A stretch of DNA of 64,000 bases from positions 2,666,001-2,730,000 of the forward strand of contig BQUP01000001.1 of NCBI GenBank assembly GCA_022835595.1. The letters run 5' to 3'. A program made the translations under genes and the position numbers. The stretch comes from Cystobasidium ongulense (Eukaryota; Basidiomycota; Cystobasidiomycetes; Cystobasidiales; Cystobasidiaceae). Below are positions 44,201-56,052 of the stretch, piece by piece (position 1 is the stretch's first letter; every line of letters begins with the position of its first letter). The notes under the pieces are model-generated. The model was not told the origin of the DNA. It did no database searches and saw nothing but the letters and a program-made list of their open reading frames with translations.

Positions 44201-45507
44201 CCATCTTCGGTAGCGTAACGGCCGGAAGTAGGATATTTGAGGCCCCCATCACGTGATTCTATACCAATACCAATCTTACTGTCTAGTCCGGATTCCATCT
44301 TGTCGAAGCTATACTCGTGCGATGCATTGGGGAAGTCGCTCTTCGCTCCTGGGCTCTCTGGTGAAGTCCAAGAAGCAGAGTTTCGTCTATCGATAATTCG
44401 CTTACTTTCGTCATGCTCACTATAAGTCTTCGTCATACGGTGGCGAACAGTCTGAGGCGTTTGAGGGAGGTATGAAGCGTTGCGAGTCTTGCCAACATCG
44501 ACGTAATGCCGAGAGTACTGATTGTTGCCGTTGTTGTCGTTGGCAGGAATGCCATATGAATCTTCTGGGTGGAGACCATATTCTGGGGGATAGCTAGTCG
44601 TCATGGAGGATGCCTGTCTCTGCCTGTCCGCAAGCTCAATGACAGGCGTGTCCTGTCGAGAGGTGCTATTTCCGCCAGCTTGTGGATACCTGGGAGCAGT
44701 AGTGTATACGGGTGATCCCGGATACTGATAAGGCTGTCTACGCTTCTGAGTAGCGGCAGATTCGGGAACATCACTTGAATGGAACTGTACGGTTTGAGAC
44801 TCTTCCGGCTTGTCGCTTAATTTACTGGAAACAGAGTGCTTGCTAGATTGATAGTCGAGAGCTACCTTTTGGGCATCTGTCATGCTCGCCGCACTGCTGA
44901 TAGTCTTATCTTTCGGCTTCAGCGGTGCTGCATGATCCCAGCCTGACCTCACGGCCGTTAGAGGTCTGGATTGGGCAGTGTTGGTGGTACGTTGCTCGCC
45001 GGAGGTATAGGGAAGAGCAATGATGTCTTCTGTATCTGCTGATGTGATTGTAGTCGCGCTTTGAAGTGGGTGTGTCTGCTGCGCCGAGAATTGATGGGCA
45101 GGAAGAAGTACGCCAGGGGCTGGGATGTGGGACGATGCAGGCAGGCCTGATGGAGAAGTAGCTTGAGCTGTCTGTGAAGGCGGCATGAACTTGAATAGAT
45201 CCTCGTCGCTATCATCTTCCTCCTCCTCCTCCTCGTCTTGTCCATCATCGAAACCTTCGCCCAAATCTTGTCCGTTGCCATGCTCAGTGGGAATTTCATC
45301 TCCATCTTTGGAATGTGGATGGCGAGAGTGAGCCTTCAAGCGCATCATATCGAGGGTAGCCTGATCCTGTGCTTCCATAGTAGCGTACTGAGGAGTGTCA
45401 ACGCTGCTGCTTGCATGGCCAGCGTGTGGATTGCTTTGCGGGTGTTCCTGTACCGCCGCTTCTTGCTGCTGCTGGCTCGCTCGCTTCTTGCGAAGCGCTC
45501 CAAACAT
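41283..45507 (-). CDS. Oligopeptide transporter, OPT family (copy 2)
   Basis: Paralogue of the OPT at 34-37.6 kb, on the opposite strand and pointing toward it. Eleven exons (43467-45507, 43137-43378, 42702-43070, 42533-42637, 42406-42474, 42243-42348, 42029-42179, 41735-41967, 41518-41659, 41389-41450, 41283-41323) join in phase to 1186 residues. The cytosolic N-terminus is about 470 residues, Ser/Gln/Asp-rich with an acidic run EEEEEEDDSDED. The boundary motif EDEEDSPYPEVRASVSN is shared with copy 1. The core shows WSLNPGPFNIKEHTVIVIMS, GFSFAGICRRYLVWPASLIW, VFNTFHAEDDD, GLGMSGLTFDWSQIAYIGSP, VPDWWYWASF, QDLKLGHYMKIPPR and NYSSWFLVGFVF. It ends PPEAGFGPTAWS, matching the copy 1 tail. Six core exons have identical lengths to copy 1 (369, 105, 69, 106, 151, 233 nt). 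The exon equivalent to 37326-37533 is split by an extra intron here. Confidence 0.93.
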
Positions 45508-47218
45508 ATTTAGTGTAGTGTGATGAGCGTAATTGTAGTAGCGAGGGCTGTAATTGTCTGGTTACAAGCTTCAGCTAGCTGCCCTGAACCCTGCGCTGAG
45601 GGCGACGAAGGGTTGGACGATGCGCGAGATGGCGTCGCGGTTGGAGCACCAATGCCGCACGATGAACGCGGTTGGAGCTGATAGGCTGGCTTGCCTCGGA
45701 GAGAGAGCGTTCTGCAGAAGGAGACTGCACAAATCAGCGCTATACTCTGACTGATCTTGCCAATCTGCACTTCTAGACATCCAGATGTCGACGCGACTGA
45801 GCGACGCATGATGTGTTCGACAGTCGCGCGGAGACTAGTAGAGACCTACCAACTAACGGTTGTCTGAGTGCTCGCAGATTAGACTGGCTACTCGAGCAGC
45901 GGGTTTGTCGTGCAGCAGCGATAGATGCAGTCTGCGTCGAGGTTGGTGCAGTCGACGATTGCGAAGGTCGAAGGTCGTCCAATCGCGGCAACGAGGGAAT
46001 GGAGGGGTGCCTAGGGCGAGGGGAGTAGGGAAAGAGAAAGATGAATGTCAGGTCAGCCAAGCCTGACCGCCCTTCAGTCGCTTCGAGCTTCAGCAGTAGA
46101 CGGTCATGGTGGATCTCGACGCATCAGTCCTGCCTGCCTCTGGGGCTTTTCGGCAGGAGTCGCTGCTTTTCCAGAACCATCCCGCTGCGTTGTCAGACAA
46201 GTCGCCTTTTTTCCATTGAAAGTTTCCACATTGTGTGGGCCACAAAGCTTTGCTCGTAAAACAATCCCTTATCTTGCATTTGGCATGCTTGGTCCGTGCT
46301 CTCTGCCAGGATCAGGCTCCAGCTCCAGCTCAGAAGCTTGCCGTAACTGTCAAGCATGGCAGGGAAGCCTTCCAACGAGCGAATGGTGAAGGAAGTCTTC
46401 CACAGGTTGACCGTCTTCCTTTTCTAACTCCAGACGTCACCGCTCGGGGTAAGGTGTAAAGCTTTGTCTCTCGCAGTCCTTGCAATTCTGTCGGCCTTCT
46501 CTCACCGCAAGCTGACAGGCTCGTCATGACGGCTTGCAATCTTCCCTTGTCGCTACATGTCACATGTCTTTGGGTGAGTGGGTGACGTGTGACAAGCACT
46601 TGCCAGACCTCGACAGAGCGCCGAAAGAATTCGCGAAATGCATGGATAGAAGTATCTTCCTCGATCACGCTCTAATTGCACCGGGTTTGACAGCCTGAGC
46701 TATTGTGAAAAGGGTTCATGTATGATACTGTAGCAGTGCGATGTAAATCCACTAGCCGAGTCCCACACGCTCATAGCACGCTCTAGCCTGTTATGTCGTG
46801 TGGTTCTGCAAAAGAAGCAGCGACTGAACAGCACACCGGATAGCCGAACGTCTTCTACTTCATCCATTCGTTGCTTCCTCGACACTGCTGATCACGGAGC
46901 TTAGGATTTATCAGTGACGTGAGGACTATCATCTACTGCTTGTCGTGCCTCTTTCTACTGCACCTCTACCTCTTGCAGGCGATCTTTCACAACGCGCATG
47001 TCGTCCGGCGACGCCACCGGGGACTTGGTGGTCGATCACGCTTCGGGAAAGGCGGCCGCTGCATGCTCCAGAGAAGGCGTTTGGCTATCTTGTCGTCTTA
47101 TCAGTGGACCTTCCAGCTGTCACTTTAACGAACAACACTCTTCTCCTGCTCCAACAGACCCGAACTGGCCGTTGCTTCACATACATCACCACATACAGAA
47201 TTATATCGTTCTGCAATC
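45508..47218. other. Intergenic region, divergent promoter of OPT copy 2 and hydrolase
   Basis: About 1.7 kb between divergent starts. Overlapping short open stretches on both strands (for example 46045-46389 plus and 45773-46060 minus) have no family or splice support. Nothing else recognised. Confidence 0.45.
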
Positions 47219-48654
47219 ATGCCTCAATCAATCAAATACGCGACTGTAGACGGTCTAGATATCTACCTAGACTTCGTTATACCCGAAACAGCAACTAAAG
47301 AAAAGCCAGCTCCTATCTACTTGTGGTTCGTACGTCTCGCTGTGCTAAAAAAGAGCTGCGCTTCGAATGACCGCGCACAACCTGCTTGCAGCTGTTCTAA
47401 AAACTGATTGATCGGTTCCACCCTATGCAGCACGGAGGCGGACTTCTTCAGGTATGTCCACTATTCTCCCCTCCCCCGTAAGAGATTGACTGAAGGTTAT
47501 CTGACGATAGGGCACTCGCAAAGGTGTGTAGGATCGTTCGCCACGTGGATGTCTCCACAAGCGCCGTGGGCATCCGCACGGCATGTACTGAAACAGTATT
47601 TTGTGCTATACAGGCTTCCCACATCATTGGGAATCAGCCTCTTCCAAGCATGGTCTTTGTACAGTCTCAGCCGACTATAGATTAGCACCTCAAGCTCGCT
47701 TTCCTGCTATCATGCAGGACTGCGCGAATGTGATGAGCTTCTTGCGCTCTGAAGAGTTCGGAAAAGCTACTGAAGGGCGAGTAGATCAGTCAAAAATTTG
47801 CGTCAGTGGAGGCTCCGCCGGTGAGTGCGCCTTATATTGCTCTCGGCAGAAGTTCGTAGACTCACCTCCCATACCTTCTCAAACAGGCGGCTGGCTCGCT
47901 CTTCTTGTCGGTCTTGGAGTCGGCTTTGAGGCATGTGGAATAACTCCACCTGCCGCACCTACATCAATTGCTGCGATCTACCCAATTTCCGATCTAAACG
48001 ATCCGTACGTGGCACCTTGAAAATAGATTCGTGACTGAGTAATTGACTGCATGATCTCTTCTCATCCAGCTTCTGGCACACGAAGCAGCATCCGGTATCT
48101 TACTGGCCTAAAGTCATTAAGGAAGAGGAGCTCAAGGAATACCTTGACCCCAACCAACCTGTCTCCGCAGAGTCTTCGCACGATAGCCCTCGAGCCATCT
48201 TCTACCATTATATGGTCCAGGAGTGAGTCGTGCATGTTCAAGTATACGTGAATTGGTCTAATGTAAATACCTACAGGGGCATCCTGGAAGACCTGCTACT
48301 CAATGGTACTGGTATAGACCCTACTGCTTTCAGCGTCGCCCCCGCTATCAAGAACGGCAAAGCACCACATCCCAATGTGCCAACGTTCATTGTGCACGGT
48401 AGCATAGACGACAAGGTCCCCATAGTACAAGCTGAAGACGTAGTGAATGCAATGAAGGAAAAGGGATTGTTTGTTGGTAAGCTGCGGGCTATTTGAGCTT
48501 TGTGAAAGCTCGGAAGCTGACCACGCATTCGATCCTCATTTGACTATCCCCAGAATACGAGCGAGTTGAAGGCGCCGACCACCTGTTTGATAGAGAGCCA
48601 CAAAGTACCATGGACCAGATGTACGCTTTTATCAAGAAGCAGTTCGGCATGTAA
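47219..48654 (+). CDS. Alpha/beta hydrolase (HSL / abhydrolase_3 family)
   Basis: Carboxylesterase or lipase-like enzyme. Eight exons (47219-47329, 47431-47451, 47511-47523, 47614-47820, 47887-48004, 48070-48222, 48277-48476, 48554-48654) join in phase to 307 residues; exon 3 is 13 nt and exon 2 is 21 nt. The oxyanion-hole motif HGGGL spans exon 2, VSADYRLAPQARFPA follows, and the nucleophile elbow is SGGSAGGW (Ser). The acid is Asp in VHGSIDDKVP and the catalytic His is in EGADHLFDRE. HGGG plus Y-R-L-A-P is the hormone-sensitive-lipase type. There is no signal peptide, so it is probably cytosolic. The substrate is unknown. A link to the peptide locus is possible but unsupported. Confidence 0.88.
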
Positions 48655-49998
48655 TTCCAAATCGGCCCTAGAGGGAAATTTACTACAACACTATTGATAC
48701 GACAGACCAACAACATTCGAAGCCTGCTGCTTGATATACCGCAACACGCTTGAACTTACTAAAACTGACGAGAAAAAATGCTATGACCTCCTTTACACAA
48801 TACGTAGATAGGGGTTAAGTCGGCAAGCTTCCGACCTGCGCAAGAAGACAACAATCCTAGAACAGGAGCTGGTCTTTGCCCTTCTGACAACTGCATCACT
48901 ACTTACCACCCTGACTTGTCGCCTCCAGCAACTTCGTATGGCATCGAAAATCGAGCTGTTCTGGTGCCTGCGCGTCGTAGCGAAGGCACACGAACTGAAG
49001 AGATCTGTCATCTGGAGCATGCTCATGTTTGGTCGCAAGCTGGATAGAGTAGCAGCGAAGCTATGCGGCAACCCAGAGACGATTTACAGATGATGCCCAA
49101 TGCGCACGTTGTCGCTCGCTTGGCTGAGACAGGCTGGTCAGGTGAACGGGTGCCTGCTGAGACCTCGCCGCAACCGATGCAAAGACTTCACGATTTTCCT
49201 GGTCCTCGCAGGGTCGCGCCCATCTGTGAGTGATGTGTTCCGACAGTAATTTCTACAAGTGGAATGAAACCAGCTAACCCTGTGGTCCATGTCCATCGCA
49301 GTCATTCAATGAATATCACCGTCCTTGCTAAGCATATCGCACACGCACGACCTGCAATCCTTAGAGGGACACCACCACATCCTGCTTATCATACAGTAGT
49401 CTATAACTGCTGAAGATGTCTCTTTCCATGATCACCATAGACAACCTTCCCTCATTTTGGCAGTCCCAAAGGACAAAAACCTTCACAAACTTGTAGATCT
49501 AATAGATGTGCCTTTTCTCTTTGATGTCGCAAACAGAATGATTAGAACTGCCTTGAGTGTACGAAACGCAGGACTTCACCCTGACACAGAGAGGTGAGTC
49601 ATGTGCTTTTGCCAGTTGCGTAGACCAGGTTCTCAAATACCCATGGCTTCAATAGGATCCTATGGCTAATGTTGAATGTTGTTAATTTCCATGGAAGACT
49701 ACGCCGAAAAGCCACCTGTATTATCGTAGCATAATATGGCAAGCGAGGCGCATATGTTATTACGTGTCATGGTGGTAAATGATGAGTCTTTTCCATCTGC
49801 CCGTGTATGCTGTTGCATTTCGCACCGAGTCTCGGCTGGTCCGGCTTCATTGGACCGGAATTTGCCACATTCGTGGGCCTTGCTAGACATTTTGTCAGGC
49901 TGATTCATGAGGCTTGCCTTCGAGGTTACCTCAGAAACACACACCTCGTTCAGCTCTTGCGCATTTGATCCCTTGCTCATACTCCATTGCCTACCATC
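48655..49998. other. Intergenic region upstream of thiolase
   Basis: About 1.3 kb without supported coding. It contains short open stretches on the minus strand (48793-49071 and 49699-49980) lacking any recognisable feature. No repeats were noticed. Confidence 0.4.
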
Positions 49999-51850
49999 AT
50001 GTCTGCCCTCGAACGCGTCAAAGAACTAGGTACCTCCATTGCAGGAAAGGTGAGCTTGACATGGTTCATGCGCGCACAAGGCTTGACAAGTCCCACACGA
50101 GCTCTGCTGATCAGTTGAGCTTTCTTCATGCAGGCTGGTAAAGCATACATCTGCACACCATTTCCCAACGACGTTGTCATCTGTGAGCCCACACTTCTGC
50201 ACCTCACGCCCTCCGTGCCTGCCTCTGTCTGTACAGCTAGACATGACTGAACTCGTTCTCTTTCTGGAACAGGCGCCGCTGTCAGAACTCCAATCACGAA
50301 AGCTAGAAAGGGAGGTCTCAAAGATGCATGTCCCGAAGACATGCTTGCTGCTGTTTTCAAGGGCGTCCTGCAGAGAAGTGGTATCGACCCTGCTCTTGTC
50401 GAAGACGTCGCAGTAGGCAATGTACTACCACCTGGCGGAGGAGCCACGGTCGCACGAATGGCAGCTCTATATGCTGGACTACCCAATACTACGGCTGTCA
50501 ACACTCTCAATAGACAATGCTCCTCCGGTCTCGCCACTGTCGTCCAAATCGCCAACGAGATCTCCACAGGACAGATCGATATTGGAATTGGTGAGTAGTC
50601 GGGAACTGTAGACTTGAAGAGCCATCATATCTGACTCTGATCTGTCTTTAGGTGCTGGAGTTGAGTCCATGACCATGGGATTCGGTGCTGGCGCCATGCC
50701 AGAGCATATCAGTGAAGAAGTTTCAAGCAATCCCGAAGCTGCAGACTGCTTGTTGCCCATGGGTAAGCTGACTTTTTTCCATATCTTCAGAGCTAGTATA
50801 GCTGACTTGCTAGTCCTGTGTTAGGTATCACAAGCGAGAACGTGGCAAAGCAATTCGGCGTTTCACGTGCTGCTCAAGACAAGTTCGCTGCTCGCTCATA
50901 CAATTTGGCCGACGCAGCTCAGAAAGCCGGCAAATTCAAGGACGAAATTGTTCCTGTCAAGACCAAGTGGGTCGACTCCAAGTCAGGAGACGAAAAGACC
51001 ATCACTGTCACCGAAGATGATGGCATCCGATCTGGTGTTACCGCCGAAAGCTTGTCCAAGGTCAAGCCTGCCTTTGCCAAAGACGGTACTACTCACGCTG
51101 GTAATGCTTCGCAAGTCTCCGACGGAGCTGCTGCAGTTCTCCTTGCTAGACGCAGCGTCGCCCATAAGTTGGGTCTGCCCATTCTTGGCAAATTCGTGAC
51201 GGCCGCTGTTGTCGGTGTACCACGTAAGGATACCCGCGTACATCAAGGATCATAAACATCTCCGGACTGACCACGTTAACACACAGCCAATGTAATGGGT
51301 ATCGGTCCGGCTTTTGCCATTCCCAAGGCACTCGAGAAGGCAGGAATTTCACAAGACGAGGTCGACTTATTTGAAATGTGAGAGCAACTGAAGACTTTCA
51401 TGCGAGTGCAGGATTCTGACTGGCGTTGATCATAGCAACGAAGCCTTTGCTTCCCAAGCAGTCTACTCTGTCGAAAAGCTCAAGATTCCCTTGGAGAAAG
51501 TCAACCCAGTTGGAGGGTAAGTTTACGTCGGCACTGAGTCGCGACAAAACACGAATTAAACTGGTCATACCTGCAGTGCTATCGCGTTCGGACACCCTCT
51601 TGGTGCTACCGGCTCTCGTCAAATCGCTACTGCCTTCTCCCAATGCAAGCGTACTGGGGCGAAGGTCTTTGTCACCTCCATGTGAGCTACCTTCTTTTAC
51701 GACTTCCGTGAACGCCTGACTGACATCTATCTCAATTCCAGGTGTATTGGATCAGGTTAGCTAAATCTCTTTCCGACTTTCCGTGAACATCTGACTAACA
51801 TTTGCATTACAGGTATGGGTATGGCTGCAGTCTTCGTCAATGAACAATAG
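49999..51850 (+). CDS. POT1: 3-ketoacyl-CoA thiolase (beta-oxidation)
   Basis: Last enzyme of fatty-acid beta-oxidation, cleaving 3-ketoacyl-CoA with CoA to acetyl-CoA. Ten exons (49999-50049, 50135-50183, 50273-50590, 50652-50762, 50825-51223, 51287-51377, 51436-51516, 51577-51681, 51742-51755, 51813-51850) give 418 residues, the length of yeast Pot1; exon 9 is only 14 nt. Catalytic motifs are intact: nucleophile Cys in [19 protein letters not shown], the base His in [13 protein letters not shown], and the second Cys in MCIGSGMGMAA. The N-terminus [20 protein letters not shown] sits where peroxisomal thiolases carry a PTS2, but RVKELGTSI lacks the usual H/Q at position 8. It is called POT1-like from length and similarity; peroxisomal location is likely but not proven. 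Confidence 0.93.
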
Positions 51851-51938
51851 TCGCCTTCAGTTGCATCTTTCATGTTTTTGGAATAGCCGTCCTATCCGGT
51901 GCCGCATTATTTGTTGGATTATAACTCCTGTGATAGCA

Positions 51939-52229
51939 ATGGCAATTGCCTCTGCTATGAGCAACGCCAAGCACGCCGTTAACGTGTCTATGTGGCATTT
52001 GCCTGACTTTATCATGAACCGTGTGAGCGAAAGTCGAGGAGATGCTTTGAGCGCCACCATCAGCTTCTTCCGATCTTTCGATCACGTGAGTTCCTAACAG
52101 AATATACCTAGGTCTGTCGTTGACTATGTGCATTTGCAGCACTTCATTCAAGCCATTCGACGCCTTCAATCGCGCTACTACTTCCGTTCTGATTATCAGC
52201 AGACCAGACGGCAGCGTCGGCGGTTGTAA
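51939..52229 (+). CDS. Tentative small protein, 78 residues
   Basis: Not recognised. Two exons (51939-52085 and 52140-52229) join in phase with a GTGAGT donor and TTTGCAG acceptor. The product starts MAIASAMSNAKHAVNVSMWH, has SATISFFRSFDHHFIQAIRR in the middle, and ends with a very basic QQTRRQRRL. It begins less than 100 bp after the thiolase stop on the same strand, so it could also be thiolase 3' sequence with chance splice sites. The minus strand is open here too. Confidence 0.28.
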
Positions 52230-52445
52230 GCCGTTTTTCAAAAGGGAGCTTTGCCGTCGAATGTAAGGACACTGCAGGCAGATCAGCCTGGTGAGATAGC
52301 CGAGATAGCTCTCTATCTACCTCCTGGACTGGTTTCAGGTTTCAGCCTCTCACCATGCTGATGTCGTGAAGCTGAGCGCATGAATCTGGGCATGGCAGCT
52401 TGAACCTGGAGACAGCACTCGGTAGCTGGCAGTACAATTTCAAGG

Positions 52446-55400
52446 ATGGCCATGCAATCACTATGGCGTCGTGCAGGACGCCAGAAGCGGTCTTCAGATC
52501 GGAAGCTGAATGGAATAAGCCTGCCCTCGAGGAGGCGTCGTGCTTTGCTCTCAATGCCCAGAGGCAGAGGCGTGAAGTGTGCCCAAGAAACAGCCTGCTT
52601 CAAAAAGCTCTTAGATGCCAAAGGCGGTCATCAAGAATGTGATACAGATGGAAAGGACTGCAAAGCTTTCTGCCTCGTCGGGTTCAGTAAGTAGTCTTAC
52701 TCACTCTTCGGACCGCCGTACATCGTCATGCGATGGTCAGACACTCTGTTCGAAGTTCAGCAGATCCCCCGCGCTGACCTATCACTTATTAACATCCCTT
52801 TTTTCGACAGCCTACAGCGTGGACGATATGAAGTGCAAGAGCGTTTTGCTTAGTCGTAGAGGCACAAGTGACGCAGATGAAGCAAACCAAGATACAACTG
52901 TACCAGCAATAACAAAGACCGCTGCGGGCTTGCCTGAAATACCGGAAGCTAAACCTACAGTTATAACCGCCGCGGCCGAGGATCTACCTGAAGTACCTGT
53001 AGCTAGCGCTGAATCCGTGACCGCGACCACCGCTCAGGGCTTACCGATCATCCCAAAGGCTGCTGATATTCCATTGAAAGTCCCTGGGCGGCAAAAGGCT
53101 GTCGCAGGCAAGAAGAACAGCTCTTCATCGTCTTCTTCCTCATCTTCCTCTTCGTCGTTTTCATCCTCGGAATCCAGCAGCAAGGGCGATTCTGATGATG
53201 CGGGAGAGATTATCAAAGACGAACCGGGCCTGCCGCCAGTCGAAGTTGCGAAATCAATAACGACCACTTCCTCATTATCTGTGCAAAGCCCATCTCAGAA
53301 GACTGAGACAATCGAGTCTGCTAAAGCGACAACTAAATTATCAACGGAAGCCGATGTACAGACGACACCTGATTTGCCGACAGGTCAAGAAGCGGTCACT
53401 ACCAAACTTGCGGAAGTAGATACGCCCACATCGACCGCTGACCACCCAGTTGGTACTAACAAGACTACTGATCTGACTACTTCGCCGGAAATACTCGAAG
53501 GTACAACGACTAAAGCCCTGGAACCCGAAGTCTCACCGCAGGTTAACAAGTTGCAAGTACTACCAACTTCGTCCAGAAAAGTGATTCAGTCGCAAGAGGA
53601 AGCGGAAGCCAGTCCAAGTGGAGGTGATAGTACTGAAAATGGACCTCCAGGTGATACAAGTGGTGAAGGGAAAGCTGCAGTATCTGAATCCGAACCCAAT
53701 GGAGAGCCCCAGGATGGAGGAGAGGAAGCATCCTCTACTGGCAACTCCCCAAATAAAGACCCCACAGTACCGGCTGATACAGTGGACGAAGAAGATACCG
53801 GAAATCACACAGAAGGCGATCACACAGGAGAAGACCCTACAGAAGATGATCACACAGAAGATAATCAAGCAGAAGCTGATCACACAGAGATTGACCATAC
53901 AGAAGGTGGTAATACAGAGGGAGAGGAAGCCGCCACCTTCCGGATGGAGGACGACTCTGGAGATGCTGCAGCTTCTGCAAGTATTACAGCGCTGCTCGAT
54001 CAAAAAGGTACACTAGCAAGTTTGGATGAAACTCTAGGATCAGCTACAGTTGGAATCACATCGAAAGAGAAAACAGCAATTGCGGTAGGGTGCGCTGGAG
54101 TTGCTGTTTTCATGATTCTAGTAATCTTAGCTCTAATAAATCGAAGCAAGTTGACAAAAGTTTTTAACAGAAGGAGTCGATGCGGTAGTAGTAGTACGGG
54201 TGGAAGACAAAGTCTGCTAAGTGAAGCCAGCTGGACAGGTTTGGACTCGGAGAAATTGCATCTCGGTGACGATGCTCCCGCTCATCCCATTGTCATGGGC
54301 GGCAACACGAACGGAAATGCAAGAGAAGTATCACATGGCCAAGATCCTCGCATATCGCATTGGTCAGGGTCAAGTAGTGATGAGCAAGAGGAATTCCCAC
54401 AACGCCAACGGCAGAGCGCATTTGCAGTGTCAACACATCATAGTGAACGAGACAATGAAGAGTTGGGGTATGATTGGTTAGACATAGCAACTGAAGGCCA
54501 GGCGGGCGGCACTTCACCCCACACACTCCTCGCACAACAACAATCGCGATTTTCTGCGTCACCACGGAAACGATCCTTTGCTGCACAATCAATCATATCG
54601 TCGCCCGGTATCATAGCCAGGGCATTTAGGATCATAGTGCCTGAAGATAAATTGAAATTGACACCTGCTTTAGGAAAAGTACCGATCTCTAAGAAGAAGG
54701 GTGCATCAAATACTATCTTACGCTTACCTGGTAGTCTGAGATCACCCCCTGCGAAGTCACCGGGTTCCGCTAAGAGAGGTCAAGGCGACGCTTCTCTGAA
54801 GAGCTCACCTACGATGAGGAACGTGACATCGCTTAGAGATGTGAACGAATCATACAGACCTCCTCGCACACCTGCCACTCCCTCGAAAGACGCCAGAAAC
54901 CCGTTTGAAGATCCAGCGACTGATTTGTCTTCTGCTGGTGTCAGTGCTTACGATCAGCACTACGCCGCGAGACAGGCTCCTCTGCCTTACGCGCCCATGC
55001 ATTTGCAGCCGCAAATTTGGCCGAGGCAAGGAGTCCCTTTACCGTACCACCAACGAGCAGTAGGAGACCTAATGGGTGTTGAATATATTCCTTCGACCCC
55101 TCCTAGATCGTCTGTCTCACAGTCCAATTCAGAGGGTTCTCGTCGTTCACTCGCTTTACCCGGTGGTCGTACACCGCCAATGACACCGATGACAGTTACT
55201 CGACAACCTACATCATCTTTAATGTCTATCCCTGAATCTTCCTCTCCCTATATAGATATACACCACTCAACTCAGCGAACGATGGACTTCCGTCATCTAG
55301 ACACAAGTCGGGAGGAAGATTACGAAGAGACATTCCCTGAAGATGCCAGGGATCATGGCGGCCAAGAAGAAGGAGGGTATCAGATACCTCAAGAAGTGTT

Positions 55401-55536
55401 ATATTCTGGGAAGGAAGAATCATGGTATACTCGCTCTTCTGTAGCCCCTCCCAGCCTGCTCGATGCAGTCCCGATAACACAGGAGGAAATACGAAAGAGC
55501 AGGTCTCGAAATACTGTTAGATTTGCGGACTTTTAG
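52446..55536 (+). CDS. Single-pass membrane protein with Cys-rich start, acidic ectodomain and PP1-docking-like tail
   Basis: Not assignable to a named family. The main exon is 52811-55536; an upstream exon ending at 52686 joins it in phase via GTAAGT and TTTTTCGACAG. The junction frame contains six Cys in a short span (KCAQETAC, QECDTDGKDCKAFC, MKC). The start is uncertain: an in-frame ATG lies at 52446 but gives a very basic N-terminus with no signal peptide, so an earlier exon is probably missing. Next come Ser-rich runs, a Thr/Glu-rich ectodomain and imperfect acidic HTE-type repeats (about 53800-53930). One transmembrane helix, TAIAVGCAGVAVFMILVILA, is followed by KLTKVFNRRSR. The cytosolic tail is about 450 residues, Ser/Pro-rich, ending RSRNTVRFADF. 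The layout suggests a wall-stress or mucin-like sensor. Confidence 0.65.
53800..53935 (+). repeat. Imperfect acidic His-Thr-Glu coding repeats
   Basis: Short imperfect units of about 15 nt around GATCACACAGAAG encode D-H-T-E type repeats with spacers of two or three acidic or small residues, just before the membrane helix. A poly-Ser run (about 53118-53170) lies upstream in the same exon. Both are coding low-complexity tracts likely to vary in length between strains. Confidence 0.7.
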
Positions 55537-56052
55537 ATAGATGGAGAATGGTATTCGATGCATTGAATTGTAGATTAGCTTGCTGTTCTGGACCTTGTAT
55601 TTCGTAGTCACGGTTTGAGGTTTCTAGCAATTTTGATCTTGCATGCGACACGGTCTGATGAAGTCGTGAGCTGACAGGACGCGACCACTTGCAGCGACAG
55701 TCGCAGCTAGGGCAGACAGCAAGCTATTCCACAAGTCAAGAAGGCTGACCCGACCATCGCTCGAGCTTCTTCCTCACGCGACTGACTCTGTGCGAACGAC
55801 CGACTCTCTTTACGCGTCTCTCTGCAGCCGGAGCGAGCGAGCGAGTGATCGAGTCTGGTGGAGTGGCGACGACGACGACAACAAGGCGCGTAAACGCCAG
55901 GATGCGGCCAACGTCGACCTTCTGACTGCCTCCAACCACCTCAGCATTGTTCGCACTTTCTTCGTCCACCTCGCATGTCTCGTTAAGCACTCCTCGCACC
56001 CCGTCGTTCAGCCCTCCCGCCCGGCCCTGCTTTTCCTTCTTCCACATCAACC
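55537..56052. promoter_or_regulatory. Intergenic region upstream of Cdt2-like gene
   Basis: About 515 bp. It includes a short GAGC tandem (about 55830-55845) and a pyrimidine-rich leader before the ATG at 56053. No supported coding. Confidence 0.35.

Noticed and set aside
52615-52810. Continuous open frame extending the membrane protein upstream without an intron
   Set aside because: The frame crosses a GTAAGT donor and a strong TTTTTCGACAG acceptor. Splicing in the alternative frame gives a regular Cys-rich segment, whereas the unspliced reading is featureless.
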